Shown here: in pieces, positions 8,493 to 17,486 of the stretch
Layout of the letters: each line of letters begins with the position of its first letter
Position numbering within the stretch: the first letter of the stretch is position 1
Assembly: GCF_012912105.1 (NCBI RefSeq)
Contig: NZ_QMEA01000006.1
Location: 1-64,000, forward strand
Origin: Brasilonema sp. UFV-L1
Lineage (GTDB): Bacteria > Cyanobacteriota > Cyanobacteriia > Cyanobacteriales > Nostocaceae
DNA length: 64,000 nt
Direction of reading: 5' to 3'
Program-made: the position numbers and the translations under genes
The notes under the pieces: generated by a model
What the model saw: only the letters and a program-made list of their open reading frames with translations
The model's database searches: none
Told to the model about the DNA's origin: nothing

Positions 8493-9803
8493 GTGTCGGA
8501 TACAGTCATTAGAGTTGAAAATCTCTCTAAAAAGTACGTCTTGAGTCACCAGCAAACAGCGGGGAGTAGTAGCTACAATTCTTTGCGTGATGCTCTAGCA
8601 GATGGAGCAAAGTCTTTCAGTAAGAAATTACTGAAGCCTTCCGGTAACAGAACATTCAATCCAAACCGTGAAGAGTTTTGGGCACTTAAGGATGTTTCGT
8701 TTGAAATCAAGCAAGGTGATAGAGTAGGCTTTCTTGGGCGGAACGGTGCAGGAAAATCAACTTTATTGAAGATTTTGAGCCGGATTGTAGAGCCGACTCA
8801 AGGAAGGATTTCCATTAAAGGACGTATAGCCAGTTTATTAGAAGTTGGTACAGGTTTTCACCCAGAGCTTACTGGCAGAGAGAATATCTTTCTCAATGGT
8901 GCTATTCTGGGCATGAGCAAGGTAGAGATTAAACGCAAGTTTGATGAAATTGTGGCGTTTGCGGAAGTCGAAAAGTTTTTAGATACGCCAGTCAAAAGGT
9001 ATTCATCAGGAATGTATGTACGGTTGGCATTTGCTGTAGCTGCTCACCTGGAACCAGAGATATTAATAGTTGATGAAGTGCTAGCAGTGGGAGATGCACA
9101 ATTTCAAAAAAAATGCCTTGGTAAGATGCAGGAAGTATCTACAGATCAAGGTCGAACTGTTTTATTTGTTAGTCATAATATGGATGCAATCCAACGGTTA
9201 TGCTCTCAATGTGTCATGCTTGAGCGTGGTCGATTAACCGCCCAAGGTGACACGAGTAGTATTCTCGTCCGCTATATGTCTAATAATTCCACCATACAAG
9301 CTTCGCCTAATCAATGGATTGATATATCACAAGTCAGGCGACAAACAGGAACGAGAGAGGCTCAGTTTATAGAGGTTAAGTATAGTAGCTTAAACGAAGA
9401 TGCAATGCTTCAACCCTATTCAAATGGAGCGCTTGAATTTGTATTAGCTATTGAGTCAAAATCACCTCGGTCTGTTGGAAGCATTGCTGTGACTATCTAT
9501 GACAAGTTAGGAACTAAGCTGGTTAATGCTGATTCTCTTGTGCTTGGTCAAAGCATAACTCTTCAAAATGGAAAAAATATCGTCAAGATAAAGATTGAAA
9601 AACTATATTTAACTCCAGGAATTTATGTACTTGGATTGTGGATGGCTGACCCCTTAACAGGGGTTGTCTTTGATTGTATTGAATCAGCATTAGAATTTGA
9701 GGTCATTAATTTTCAATCTGAAGGGCTTGGCATTAGACCAGACGCTGATGGTCTTGTGATATCTGAATTTGAAATTATGCAAATGAATGAATTAATTAGA
9801 TAA
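8493..9803 (+). CDS. Polysaccharide ABC transporter ATP-binding protein (Wzt-like)
   Basis: This is the nucleotide-binding partner of the Wzm-like permease. The start is GTG at 8493 with GGAGGG close upstream. The 436-residue product has Walker A GRNGAGKST (82-90), the signature segment SSGMYV (171-176), Walker B LIVDE (191-195) and the switch His228. Residues from about 270 to 430 form an extra C-terminal domain, as in Wzt proteins that bind the non-reducing end of the exported glycan, such as a methylated or phosphorylated cap. The FkbM methyltransferase nearby could supply such a cap; that link is inference. Confidence 0.9.
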   Translation: MSDTVIRVENLSKKYVLSHQQTAGSSSYNSLRDALADGAKSFSKKLLKPSGNRTFNPNREEFWALKDVSFEIKQGDRVGFLGRNGAGKSTLLKILSRIVEPTQGRISIKGRIASLLEVGTGFHPELTGRENIFLNGAILGMSKVEIKRKFDEIVAFAEVEKFLDTPVKRYSSGMYVRLAFAVAAHLEPEILIVDEVLAVGDAQFQKKCLGKMQEVSTDQGRTVLFVSHNMDAIQRLCSQCVMLERGRLTAQGDTSSILVRYMSNNSTIQASPNQWIDISQVRRQTGTREAQFIEVKYSSLNEDAMLQPYSNGALEFVLAIESKSPRSVGSIAVTIYDKLGTKLVNADSLVLGQSITLQNGKNIVKIKIEKLYLTPGIYVLGLWMADPLTGVVFDCIESALEFEVINFQSEGLGIRPDADGLVISEFEIMQMNELIR

Positions 9804-9844
9804 GAGGAAATCAGAACAAACCAATTACTATAAGGAGTTCATGT

Positions 9845-10843
9845 ATGAAAGAGCAACATCCTTACCGCGCAACTATTCCACCAGTACCAGAGGGAGAACC
9901 ACCTCCACTCTGGTCAGTCATGATTCCTACTTACAACTGTGCAGACTATTTGCGTGAGACACTGGCAAGTGTCTTAGCCCAAGATCCAGGACCAGAGATC
10001 ATGCAGATTGAAGTGGTTGATGACCAATCTACTAAGGATGATCCAAAAGCAGTCGTTGAGGAGTTAGGTAGAGGTCGTGTTGGGTTCTATCAGCAACCTC
10101 AAAATGTAGGTTGTATCAAAAACTTCAATACTTGTTTGCAGCGATCGCGCGGACATTTCATTCATTTGTTGCATGGTGATGATTGCGTGCGAGACGGCTT
10201 TTATCGAAGGATGCAGCAAGCCTTCGAGAGTCATTTTGAAATTGGTGCTGCTTTTTGCCGCCACATTTATGTGGATGAACATGGACATTGGCTATGGTTT
10301 TCTGCATTAGAGCAACCTGAAAGTGGAGTATTGAATAATTGGCTAGAGCAAATTGCTGTTATCAATCGTCTGCAACCACCGTCAATGGTAGTACGGCGTG
10401 ATGCATACGAAAGACTTGGGGGATTTGATAGTCGTATATCTTGCTGTGCTGAAGATTGGGAGATGTGGGTGAGAATCGCAGCACATTATCCTGTGTGGTA
10501 CGAAGTTGAACCTCTAGCGCTTTACCGCGTTCATTCAACATCTCTGACTGGACGCTGTGCACGTACTGGTCAAAACGTTCGAGATTTACGTAGAATTGTA
10601 GAAATTGTTCATCCATACTTACCAACATCAATTGCAAGCAAACTATCTGTACAAGCTAGAGAAAATTGGGCAATTTATGCCATTAAATACATCGCGCCTC
10701 AAATGCTTGATATAGGTGATAAAGTCGCCGCGAGCACTCAGATTCAAGAAGCCCTTAAGTGCAGTCATTCATTGAAAGTCATGAAGGAATTGGCTTCCCT
10801 TATTTGGCAAACCAAGAAATTCTGGCTGAAAGCACAGTATTGA
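9845..10843 (+). CDS. Glycosyltransferase family 2 (tandem copy 1)
   Basis: A GT-A fold transferase of 332 residues. The nucleotide-binding start MIPTYNCADYL is at residues 26-36, the first acidic pair VVDD at 57-60, the metal-binding GDD at 111-113 and the catalytic-region EDWEMW at 203-208. TAAGGAG lies just upstream of the ATG. It is strongly similar over its whole GT domain to the next gene (10956-11978), so the pair arose by tandem duplication, with the C-terminal 90 residues most diverged. Donor and acceptor are unknown. Confidence 0.88.
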   Translation: MKEQHPYRATIPPVPEGEPPPLWSVMIPTYNCADYLRETLASVLAQDPGPEIMQIEVVDDQSTKDDPKAVVEELGRGRVGFYQQPQNVGCIKNFNTCLQRSRGHFIHLLHGDDCVRDGFYRRMQQAFESHFEIGAAFCRHIYVDEHGHWLWFSALEQPESGVLNNWLEQIAVINRLQPPSMVVRRDAYERLGGFDSRISCCAEDWEMWVRIAAHYPVWYEVEPLALYRVHSTSLTGRCARTGQNVRDLRRIVEIVHPYLPTSIASKLSVQARENWAIYAIKYIAPQMLDIGDKVAASTQIQEALKCSHSLKVMKELASLIWQTKKFWLKAQY

Positions 10844-10955
10844 CAACATGAGAGATGATTTTCATGAGTGAATAACTTTGCTTTTTAGAAAGTTCTACAC
10901 CTGAAATTGTATTTCAATCATCTAGCTTTTTTAAATAGATAGTAAATCAATAATT

Positions 10956-11978
10956 ATGATTCAACAACAACACCTGTATCGACCTACTATTTTACCCGTG
11001 CCAGAGGGTACTCCACGACCTTTGTGGTCAGTCATGATTCCGACTTATAATTGCGCTAACTATCTGCGCGAAACGCTAGCTAGCGTTTTAGCGCAAGATC
11101 CAGGTTCTGAAGTTATGCAGATTTCGGTCGTTGATGACCACTCCACTAAGGATGACCCTGCAGCAGTTGTTGAGGAACTAGGACGTGGACGCGTAGATTT
11201 CTATCGTCAACCACAGAATGTTGGCTATATTAAAAACTTTGAAACATGTTTGCAGCGATCGCGTGGCAAGTTGATTCATCTGTTGCATGGTGATGATTGC
11301 GTCAGAGATGGCTTTTATCAGAAACTGCAACGAGGTTTTAAAGAAAACCCTGAAGTCGGTGCGGCTTTCTGTCGCCAGATTCATATGGATGAGCGAGGAC
11401 ATTGGACCCACATTTCTTGGTTAGAGCAGCCTGAAAGTGGCATTTTGAATAATTGGTTAGAGCGAATTGCTGTGCAGCAGCGTATTCAAACCCCATCAAT
11501 TGTAGTACGGCGCGATGTATACGAGCAGCTTGGTGGATTTGACCGTCGCTTTTCCTGCTGGGGTGAAGACTGGGAAATGTGGACTCGTATTGCTGCTCAC
11601 TATCCAGTGTGGTACGAAGCTGAGCCACTAGCTCTCTACCGCAGAAGTTCAACCTCTTTAACTGGAAATTCTGTGCGCACTGGTAAAAATATTCAAGATC
11701 TCCGCAAAGCAGTTGGTGTCATCAGAGGATATTTGCCAAGTGAGCGTGCCAATAAACTTGCAAAAACAGCATTAAGAAACTATGCATTTTATGCACTTAA
11801 TTCTGCAAAGGAATTGCTTAGCGCAGGTGATAGTTATGCTGCCAGAAACCAACTTAGAGAAGCTTTACTATGTCATTCATCACTGTCGGTGGTTAACTCT
11901 TCTCTAAAATTAGGTATAAAAATTTTTTCCCACATAATGTTGTCCGGGATACGTTGGACACAGCCTGCAAATTCATAA
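10956..11978 (+). CDS. Glycosyltransferase family 2 (tandem copy 2)
   Basis: Paralogue of the preceding gene, 340 residues. It shares the unusual N-terminal lead-in (PVPEG, then PLWSVMIPTYNCA), VVDD near 58-61, GDD at 112-114 and the catalytic GEDWEMW near 203-209. The conserved lead-in of about 20 residues before the GT domain is not seen in the other transferases of the locus. After duplication the two enzymes may add the same sugar to different acceptors, or one may have shifted specificity; the sequence does not decide this. Confidence 0.88.
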   Translation: MIQQQHLYRPTILPVPEGTPRPLWSVMIPTYNCANYLRETLASVLAQDPGSEVMQISVVDDHSTKDDPAAVVEELGRGRVDFYRQPQNVGYIKNFETCLQRSRGKLIHLLHGDDCVRDGFYQKLQRGFKENPEVGAAFCRQIHMDERGHWTHISWLEQPESGILNNWLERIAVQQRIQTPSIVVRRDVYEQLGGFDRRFSCWGEDWEMWTRIAAHYPVWYEAEPLALYRRSSTSLTGNSVRTGKNIQDLRKAVGVIRGYLPSERANKLAKTALRNYAFYALNSAKELLSAGDSYAARNQLREALLCHSSLSVVNSSLKLGIKIFSHIMLSGIRWTQPANS

Positions 11979-12057
11979 TCAAATTAATCTTTTGCTATCC
12001 TTAATGTACTGGAATTGTGTTTACAAAAACTTGTAGCATAAAAAAAGGATATAGCTT

Positions 12058-12825
12058 ATGTCTGTAGGAATTGTTTACGTTGCAAATGGTGAGAGGTATG
12101 TTGACGAAGCATGTCAGTCAGCATCTAGCTTGAAGGATAAGATGCCACATATTCATATCACAATTTTTTCAACCAAGAGTGTGCAAAATCAGTGTTTTGA
12201 TGAGCTTGTATTAGTAAAAGATTCTCAAAATCCTAAGCTTGATAAAATCCTTTATATGTCAAAGTCGCCATATGATTATACTCTCTTTCTAGATACTGAT
12301 ACGTATGTATGCGACGATTTTTCAGAGTTATTTACGCTCTTGAAAAAATATGATATTGGTGCAGTCGAAGCAGAACTTAGAGCAGGTAGAAATCAACTTG
12401 GAGAATTTTATAATTATCAAGAACTTAAAGATGTTGATGGTCAATTTATTTTTCCAATGTATAACTCTGGTGTGGTTTTATATAGAAAGTCTCTTCAAGT
12501 CAGCAAATTCTTTTCTGATTGGTTAACTTCATTTCAAGAACAAATGCAGGAAAAAGGAATGACTTATGGTGATCAACCTTCATTTCAAATGACCCTTCAT
12601 AAGAGTAATCTTAGAGAAGTCGTCCTAACTCCTGAATATAACTGTCGATTCATCTCTCCTGTGTGTGTTTCTGGAACGGTTAAGATACTTCATGGAAGGC
12701 ATCCAGATATACGAATGGTAGCTAAAGAAATAAATAGTGATATTAGCACTAGGCTTTTCCATCCTAGGTGGGGATTAATTTCAGACAAAAAGTTGCAGTT
12801 AATAACAAAAGTTTTGGCAAAGTGA
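12058..12825 (+). CDS. Nucleotide-sugar transferase, GT8-like
   Basis: A 255-residue protein with a GT-A layout: an N-terminal alpha/beta start (GIVYVANGERYV), the metal-binding D-T-D (residues 79-81) in YTLFLDTDTYVCDD, a central MYNSGVVLYRKS segment and a C-terminal ILHGRHP. This arrangement resembles GT8/glycogenin-type or DUF-type nucleotide-diphospho-sugar transferases rather than GT2. A transferase role in the glycan is likely from context; the exact family is uncertain. Confidence 0.7.
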   Translation: MSVGIVYVANGERYVDEACQSASSLKDKMPHIHITIFSTKSVQNQCFDELVLVKDSQNPKLDKILYMSKSPYDYTLFLDTDTYVCDDFSELFTLLKKYDIGAVEAELRAGRNQLGEFYNYQELKDVDGQFIFPMYNSGVVLYRKSLQVSKFFSDWLTSFQEQMQEKGMTYGDQPSFQMTLHKSNLREVVLTPEYNCRFISPVCVSGTVKILHGRHPDIRMVAKEINSDISTRLFHPRWGLISDKKLQLITKVLAK

Positions 12826-12901
12826 ACTATAGAATTTGTACAGCTTTCTCTGAAGAAAATTTTAGAAGTCTCTTCTTGAACAAAAAATTAGGAATTATGT
12901 C

Positions 12902-13813
12902 ATGGAACTAGCTATAAGTGTCATTGTTTGCACTCACAATCCTAGGCGTGATTATCTCGATAAAGTATTAACAGCACTCAAATCTCAAACTTTGCTACTT
13001 GAGCAATGGGAACTATTACTAGTTGATAATGCTAGTAAGCAATTACTTTGTGCTGAAATCGATCTTACCTGGCATCCCAATGCTCGTCATGTTCGAGAAG
13101 AGCAACTAGGTCTTACACCAGCCCGGTTGCATGGAATTCGGGAAGCTCAAGCTGAAGTATTAGTCTTTGTTGATGATGATAACGTCTTAGATTCAGATTA
13201 CCTGGAACTAGCCTTACACATAAGTAAAGACTACCCATTTCTCGGTGCTTGGGGTGGACAGATTAGAGCTGAGTTTGAGGTAAAACCTCCAGACTGGACG
13301 AAACCTTATTGGGATCACTTGGCTATTCGGGAGTTTGAGCGAGACAAGTGGTCGAACTTATACCAACATGAAACAGCTCCTTGTGGTGCGGGAATGTGTG
13401 TACGAAAAATTGTGTCACAGAAGTATGTTGATCTGGTGTGTAATGACCAGAAAAGATTAAGTCTAGACCGAAAGGGAAAGCTATTAATGAGTGGCGGAGA
13501 TTCAGATCTAGCATTTACATCCTGTGACATTGGTTTAGGTACAGGACAGTTTACATCTCTAAAATTAACTCATCTCATGCCAGCAAATCGGTTAAAAGAG
13601 GAATATTTGATCAAGTTGGTAGAAGGTATGGAGTACTCTCACAGAATACTAGATTCTTTCCGGGGTCAGATGCCGAATTTACTACATTCATCATGGAAAG
13701 GTAAATTACTTGAATATTATCGACTTTTACAAATGAACCCTAGGGAACGTCGTTTTTATCAGGCAAAAAGGAGAGGATACGTTTTAGCACATCAAGCACT
13801 TTTCAATTCTTAA
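12902..13813 (+). CDS. Glycosyltransferase family 2
   Basis: A 303-residue GT2 enzyme with the start ISVIVCTHNPRRDYL (5-19), LLVDNAS (39-45) and a DDD triplet at 91-93 in VFVDDDNVL. The C-terminal half has a SGGDSDLAF segment. It is related to the gene at 14072-15094. A relic of a GT4 gene follows directly downstream, which suggests this gene occupies a place where a GT4 gene once stood. Confidence 0.87.
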   Translation: MELAISVIVCTHNPRRDYLDKVLTALKSQTLLLEQWELLLVDNASKQLLCAEIDLTWHPNARHVREEQLGLTPARLHGIREAQAEVLVFVDDDNVLDSDYLELALHISKDYPFLGAWGGQIRAEFEVKPPDWTKPYWDHLAIREFERDKWSNLYQHETAPCGAGMCVRKIVSQKYVDLVCNDQKRLSLDRKGKLLMSGGDSDLAFTSCDIGLGTGQFTSLKLTHLMPANRLKEEYLIKLVEGMEYSHRILDSFRGQMPNLLHSSWKGKLLEYYRLLQMNPRERRFYQAKRRGYVLAHQALFNS

Positions 13814-13840
13814 AGCTGAGTCTTTATGTGCTCTCATCAG

Positions 13841-14030
13841 GCAAAATTGTCGGGCGATCCCGGACGGAGTGCCTCCCCTGAACGGACTTCAGGGAAGCAA
13901 GCGAAGCGATTTTGGGCGTATACGGACGATCACTCTTGAAGAGTACACCCTGGAACGCCAAGCACAGCGATATATACAGTTGTATCATCTAGCTTTAGAC
14001 AAACAAGGGCGATCGCAGGCTACTTCATAG
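13841..14030 (+). pseudogene. 3'-terminal relic of a GT4 glycosyltransferase gene
   Basis: The translated tail (NCRAI..., LEEYTLERQAQRYIQLYH) matches the last 30 residues of the intact GT4 gene at 16163-17380 and ends in its own stop at 14028. No upstream part of the gene remains. A 72-bp segment (13860-13931) has been inserted between two copies of CGATC without breaking the frame. A second relic of the same type is at 18426-18557. Confidence 0.8.
13860..13931. repeat. 72-bp insertion flanked by CGATC direct repeats
   Basis: Compared with the intact copy at 17302-17330, this relic carries 72 extra bases placed within the HIP1 octamer GCGATCGC. CGATC stands on both sides (13855-13859 and 13927-13931), as a target duplication would. 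The insert contains GCGAAGCGAT and an AGGGAAG/CTTCAGGG-type inner palindrome, in the style of cyanobacterial small dispersed repeats. Confidence 0.6.
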
Positions 14031-14071
14031 TCTTGAGGAACATGATGCCCATCTAGTTACTGAGGTCGCTA

Positions 14072-15094
14072 ATGATTTCAAACTCAATTCCTGATATTGC
14101 AATTATCATCTGTACTTTCAATCCAGAGCAACATATATTTTCTAGAGTTTTAAAAGCAGTAGAAAACCTGGAAATCAAAGATATGTTTCTTGAGTGTGTG
14201 ATTGTTGACAATAATAGTGCCACACCTGTAACTGAAATAACTTGCGTCAGACATTTTTTAGAAAAGTGCAGATGGGCTAAAGTCATCACAGAATCACAAC
14301 AGGGTTTAAGCTTCGCAAGAATTACTGGTGTGAAGTTAACGACAGCTCCTATTATTGTTTTTTTTGATGATGATAATGAACCTGCTCCAGATTATCTGCA
14401 AGCAATCAAAAATTGTTTAGACAAGCATCATTGTATAGCAGCTTTAGGACCAGGTAAGGTGACTGTAGAGTTTCTCGAACCAGTTTCAGATTGGTTTGAG
14501 AAGAATTGTAGCAAACACTTCCAGGAAAGGAATACTGAATATACACAGTATGGCTGCGTACCAGCAACATGGACAGATTTTTATCCTTTTGGTACAGGGC
14601 TAGTAGTGAAAAGGGAAGTTTTTGAAAAATACTATCAAGCTTTTCAACTCGGAAAGCTAGCTTCTACAGGTAGGAAGGGAAACAATTTATCAAGTGGTGA
14701 GGATATTCAAATTGTCTGGGAAGCAGTCAAGATGGGATTAGCTGCTGGCGTATCACCTGATTTGAAAATTAAACATCTAATTCCAGGTAAAAGAGCAACT
14801 TTAAAGTACATTAGGCGATTAACTTTTGGCACAGCTTCAAGCTATATGCCTGCTTTAATTGGTTCTTTTCCATCGGAGAAAGAAAAGGCTTTAGCAGCCA
14901 TCCCATCTAACAAAACAATTTTACATAATATTTTTAAGATCATCAGGCGTCGTATTTTTAAATTTCAATATAAGCTTTTGCTTATTGATTTAGCTCACTA
15001 CGTAGGGGAGGTAGTTGGAACACTACGCTCTGTAGACTTTAATGAGAAAAGTCATTTCATTTATCAAGTAGTGAAAATCTTAAAAATCGAGTAA
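14072..15094 (+). CDS. Glycosyltransferase family 2
   Basis: A 340-residue GT2 enzyme. The start IAIIICTFNPEQHIF is at residues 9-23, VIVDNNS at 43-49 and the DDD triplet at 99-101 in IVFFDDDNEPAPDY. A SSGEDIQIVWEA segment near 210-221 corresponds to the catalytic ED region. It belongs to the same subgroup as the 12902-13813 product. The C-terminus beyond about residue 260 is basic and partly hydrophobic and may touch the membrane. Its substrate is unknown. Confidence 0.86.
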   Translation: MISNSIPDIAIIICTFNPEQHIFSRVLKAVENLEIKDMFLECVIVDNNSATPVTEITCVRHFLEKCRWAKVITESQQGLSFARITGVKLTTAPIIVFFDDDNEPAPDYLQAIKNCLDKHHCIAALGPGKVTVEFLEPVSDWFEKNCSKHFQERNTEYTQYGCVPATWTDFYPFGTGLVVKREVFEKYYQAFQLGKLASTGRKGNNLSSGEDIQIVWEAVKMGLAAGVSPDLKIKHLIPGKRATLKYIRRLTFGTASSYMPALIGSFPSEKEKALAAIPSNKTILHNIFKIIRRRIFKFQYKLLLIDLAHYVGEVVGTLRSVDFNEKSHFIYQVVKILKIE

Positions 15095-15127
15095 AAAATT
15101 AGTTCATTTATTCAGTAAAGTCAATTT

Positions 15128-16087
15128 ATGTCTCTCTCAACACCTGTTGCATTTTTAATATTCAATCGCCCTGATTTAACAGAAATTGTCTTTGAGGCAA
15201 TTCGTCAAGCAAAACCTCAAAAACTGCTAGTTATTGCAGATGGACCACGTTTTCCTGAAGAGGCTGAAAAGTGTGAAAAAACTAGGTCAGTGATTAAAAA
15301 TGTTGACTGGAAATGCGAGGTATTGACTAACTTCTCAGACAAAAATTTAGGCTGTCAACGACGAGTATCGAGTGGACTAGATTGGGTATTTTCAGAAGTT
15401 GAAGAAGCAATCATATTAGAAGATGATTGTCTTCCTACTCCATCCTTCTTTCATTTTTGCCAAACTTTACTTGAGTATTACCGTCATGATGAGCGAATTA
15501 TGATGATTAGCGGTAATGACTTTCAGAATACTCAAAATAGAACTTCCTACAGCTACTATTTCTCAAAGTATACCCATATCTGGGGATGGGCTTCTTGGCG
15601 TAGAGCCTGGAAGCACTACGATGTTAATATGAAGACATGGCAGGATTATAAAAAGCAAAATTTCATCCGCTCAATATGTGAAGATCCTTATGAACAGAAA
15701 TATTGGGTCGATATTTTTGATCGTGTATCTGAAGGTTTCATAGATACTTGGGATTATCAATGGACTTATGCTTGTTGGCATCAAAGTGGTTTGACAATAC
15801 TTCCCAGCTCAAACCTCATATCAAATCTTGGTTTCCGTCCAGATGCAACACATACTTTTGGTGAAAGTCCTTTTTCAAAAATGCAAACTGTTGATATTTG
15901 GAAGATAAATCATCCTCCATTTGTCATAAGACATCAAGAGGCTGATGCCTATAGTTTTGACTATGTTTTTGATGGTAAAGCTATCAGAGAGGCAGATAAG
16001 GTATCTGCAAGATTGCGTCGATATATACGTAGATATTTAGGTAAAATCAAACAAATGATGAAAAAAACTTTGGTTTGGAGTCATTAA
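15128..16087 (+). CDS. Glycosyltransferase of the GT2/GNT-I-like group (HlpA-like)
   Basis: A 319-residue protein beginning TPVAFLIFNRPDLT with LVIADGPR near 34-41 and the metal-binding EDD at 98-100 in AIILEDDCLPTPSFF. This pattern is typical of proteins annotated as hemolytic-protein-HlpA-like, which are GT-A transferases found in O-antigen loci. The central stretch has many aromatic residues (YTHIWGWASWRRAW). The old hemolysin name has no support here; a transferase role fits the neighbours. Confidence 0.75.
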   Translation: MSLSTPVAFLIFNRPDLTEIVFEAIRQAKPQKLLVIADGPRFPEEAEKCEKTRSVIKNVDWKCEVLTNFSDKNLGCQRRVSSGLDWVFSEVEEAIILEDDCLPTPSFFHFCQTLLEYYRHDERIMMISGNDFQNTQNRTSYSYYFSKYTHIWGWASWRRAWKHYDVNMKTWQDYKKQNFIRSICEDPYEQKYWVDIFDRVSEGFIDTWDYQWTYACWHQSGLTILPSSNLISNLGFRPDATHTFGESPFSKMQTVDIWKINHPPFVIRHQEADAYSFDYVFDGKAIREADKVSARLRRYIRRYLGKIKQMMKKTLVWSH

Positions 16088-16162
16088 TATGAGACGAATA
16101 TGAGACGGTGTATTTCTTGACCAAGTATAAACACACAATATAGAAGCTATCAAGCCAGCACC

Positions 16163-17380
16163 ATGAACATTCTGCATATCAATCAATCTGATATTTCTGG
16201 TGGAGCAGCGATCGCCGGCTATCGACTACATCAAGGCTTACTTGCTCAAGGTATTGACTCGCGGTTGCTAGTGGGTAGAGTCGAAACTAGTAGCGATCGC
16301 ATAGCTAGTGTACCACGCAAATATCGCACAGAGAAACAACTGTTGCGTATTACTTCACGTCTTGGCTTTAACTACCTCAACCATATCAGTAGTTTTGATA
16401 TTCCCAAGCACAGTTTCTACAAAAATGCAGATGTCCTGAACTTTCACAACCTGCACACTGGTTATTTCAACTATCTGGCAATTCCATTATTAACTGAAAA
16501 CAAACCAGCAGTTTTTACGCTTCACGATATGTGGAGTTTTACAGGTCACTGTGCTTACAGCTATGACTGCGATCGCTGGAAAATTGGATGTGGTAAATGC
16601 CCATACCCAAACACTTATCCTACCATTGCTACAGACAATACTCACCTAGAGTGGAAGCTGAAAAACTGGGTTTACAGTCGCTCCAATCTCACCATCGTGA
16701 CTCTCAGTCATTGGCATACTCAGCAAGTTCAGCAGAGTATGCTCAACCGCTTCCCTGTTCATCATATTCCTAATGGTATTGACACGGAAGCCTATCAGCC
16801 TCTTGATACCCAACAGTGTCGTTCCTTATTGGGTATCCCCACTAGCAAAAAAGTTCTCATGTTTGGGGCTGAAAGTCTCAAAGATTCGCGCAAAGGTGGC
16901 GATTTGCTGCTAAAAGCATTGCAAAACTTACCCGCATCCCTCAAAGCTGAAACTGTACTTTTAACTATAGGTAATGCAGGTGAAGCTATTTCTGAAGCAG
17001 TGGGGATAGCGACTCTAAATCTTGGTTACGTCAGCAGCGATCGCCTGAAATCTATCGCCTATTCTGCTGCTGACTTGTTTATTTTTCCAACTCGCGCTGA
17101 CAATCTCCCCTTGGTACTACAGGAGAGTATGGCTTGCGGTACTCCAATGGTTTCATTCAAAATTGGTGGTGTTTGCGATCTCGTTCGTCCACATATTACT
17201 GGTTACTTGGCGACACCAGAAGATGCTGATGATTTTTGTTGTGGAATTGTGAAATTGTTGGAAGATGAGAGTCTGCGCGATCGCATTCGGCAAAATTGTC
17301 GGGCGATCGCTCTTGAGGAATACACCCTAGAATTACAGGCTAAGCGATACATTCAGTTGTATCACCATTTGCAAAATTAG
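16163..17380 (+). CDS. Glycosyltransferase family 4
   Basis: A 405-residue retaining GT-B enzyme. The N-terminal domain begins NILHINQSDISGGAAIAGYRL, with the donor-side glycine-rich loop near residues 8-16. The C-terminal domain has the E-x7-E region PLVLQESMACGTPMV near 316-330. A Cys-rich stretch (CDRWKIGCGKCPYP, near 139-152) is shared with the 33941-35149 product and is seen in one GT4 subgroup. Several HIP1 octamers lie inside the gene. Its 3' end is the template matched by the relics at 13841-14030 and 18426-18557. Confidence 0.88.
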   Translation: MNILHINQSDISGGAAIAGYRLHQGLLAQGIDSRLLVGRVETSSDRIASVPRKYRTEKQLLRITSRLGFNYLNHISSFDIPKHSFYKNADVLNFHNLHTGYFNYLAIPLLTENKPAVFTLHDMWSFTGHCAYSYDCDRWKIGCGKCPYPNTYPTIATDNTHLEWKLKNWVYSRSNLTIVTLSHWHTQQVQQSMLNRFPVHHIPNGIDTEAYQPLDTQQCRSLLGIPTSKKVLMFGAESLKDSRKGGDLLLKALQNLPASLKAETVLLTIGNAGEAISEAVGIATLNLGYVSSDRLKSIAYSAADLFIFPTRADNLPLVLQESMACGTPMVSFKIGGVCDLVRPHITGYLATPEDADDFCCGIVKLLEDESLRDRIRQNCRAIALEEYTLELQAKRYIQLYHHLQN

Positions 17381-17486
17381 AAGCAACAACTTGTAAGTCA
17401 TTTAAAAAATGACAAAATTTATAGACGATTACTCAAAGTATATAACACTCATTTGTAAACCCTTGTATTAACTATAAGCAGACATC

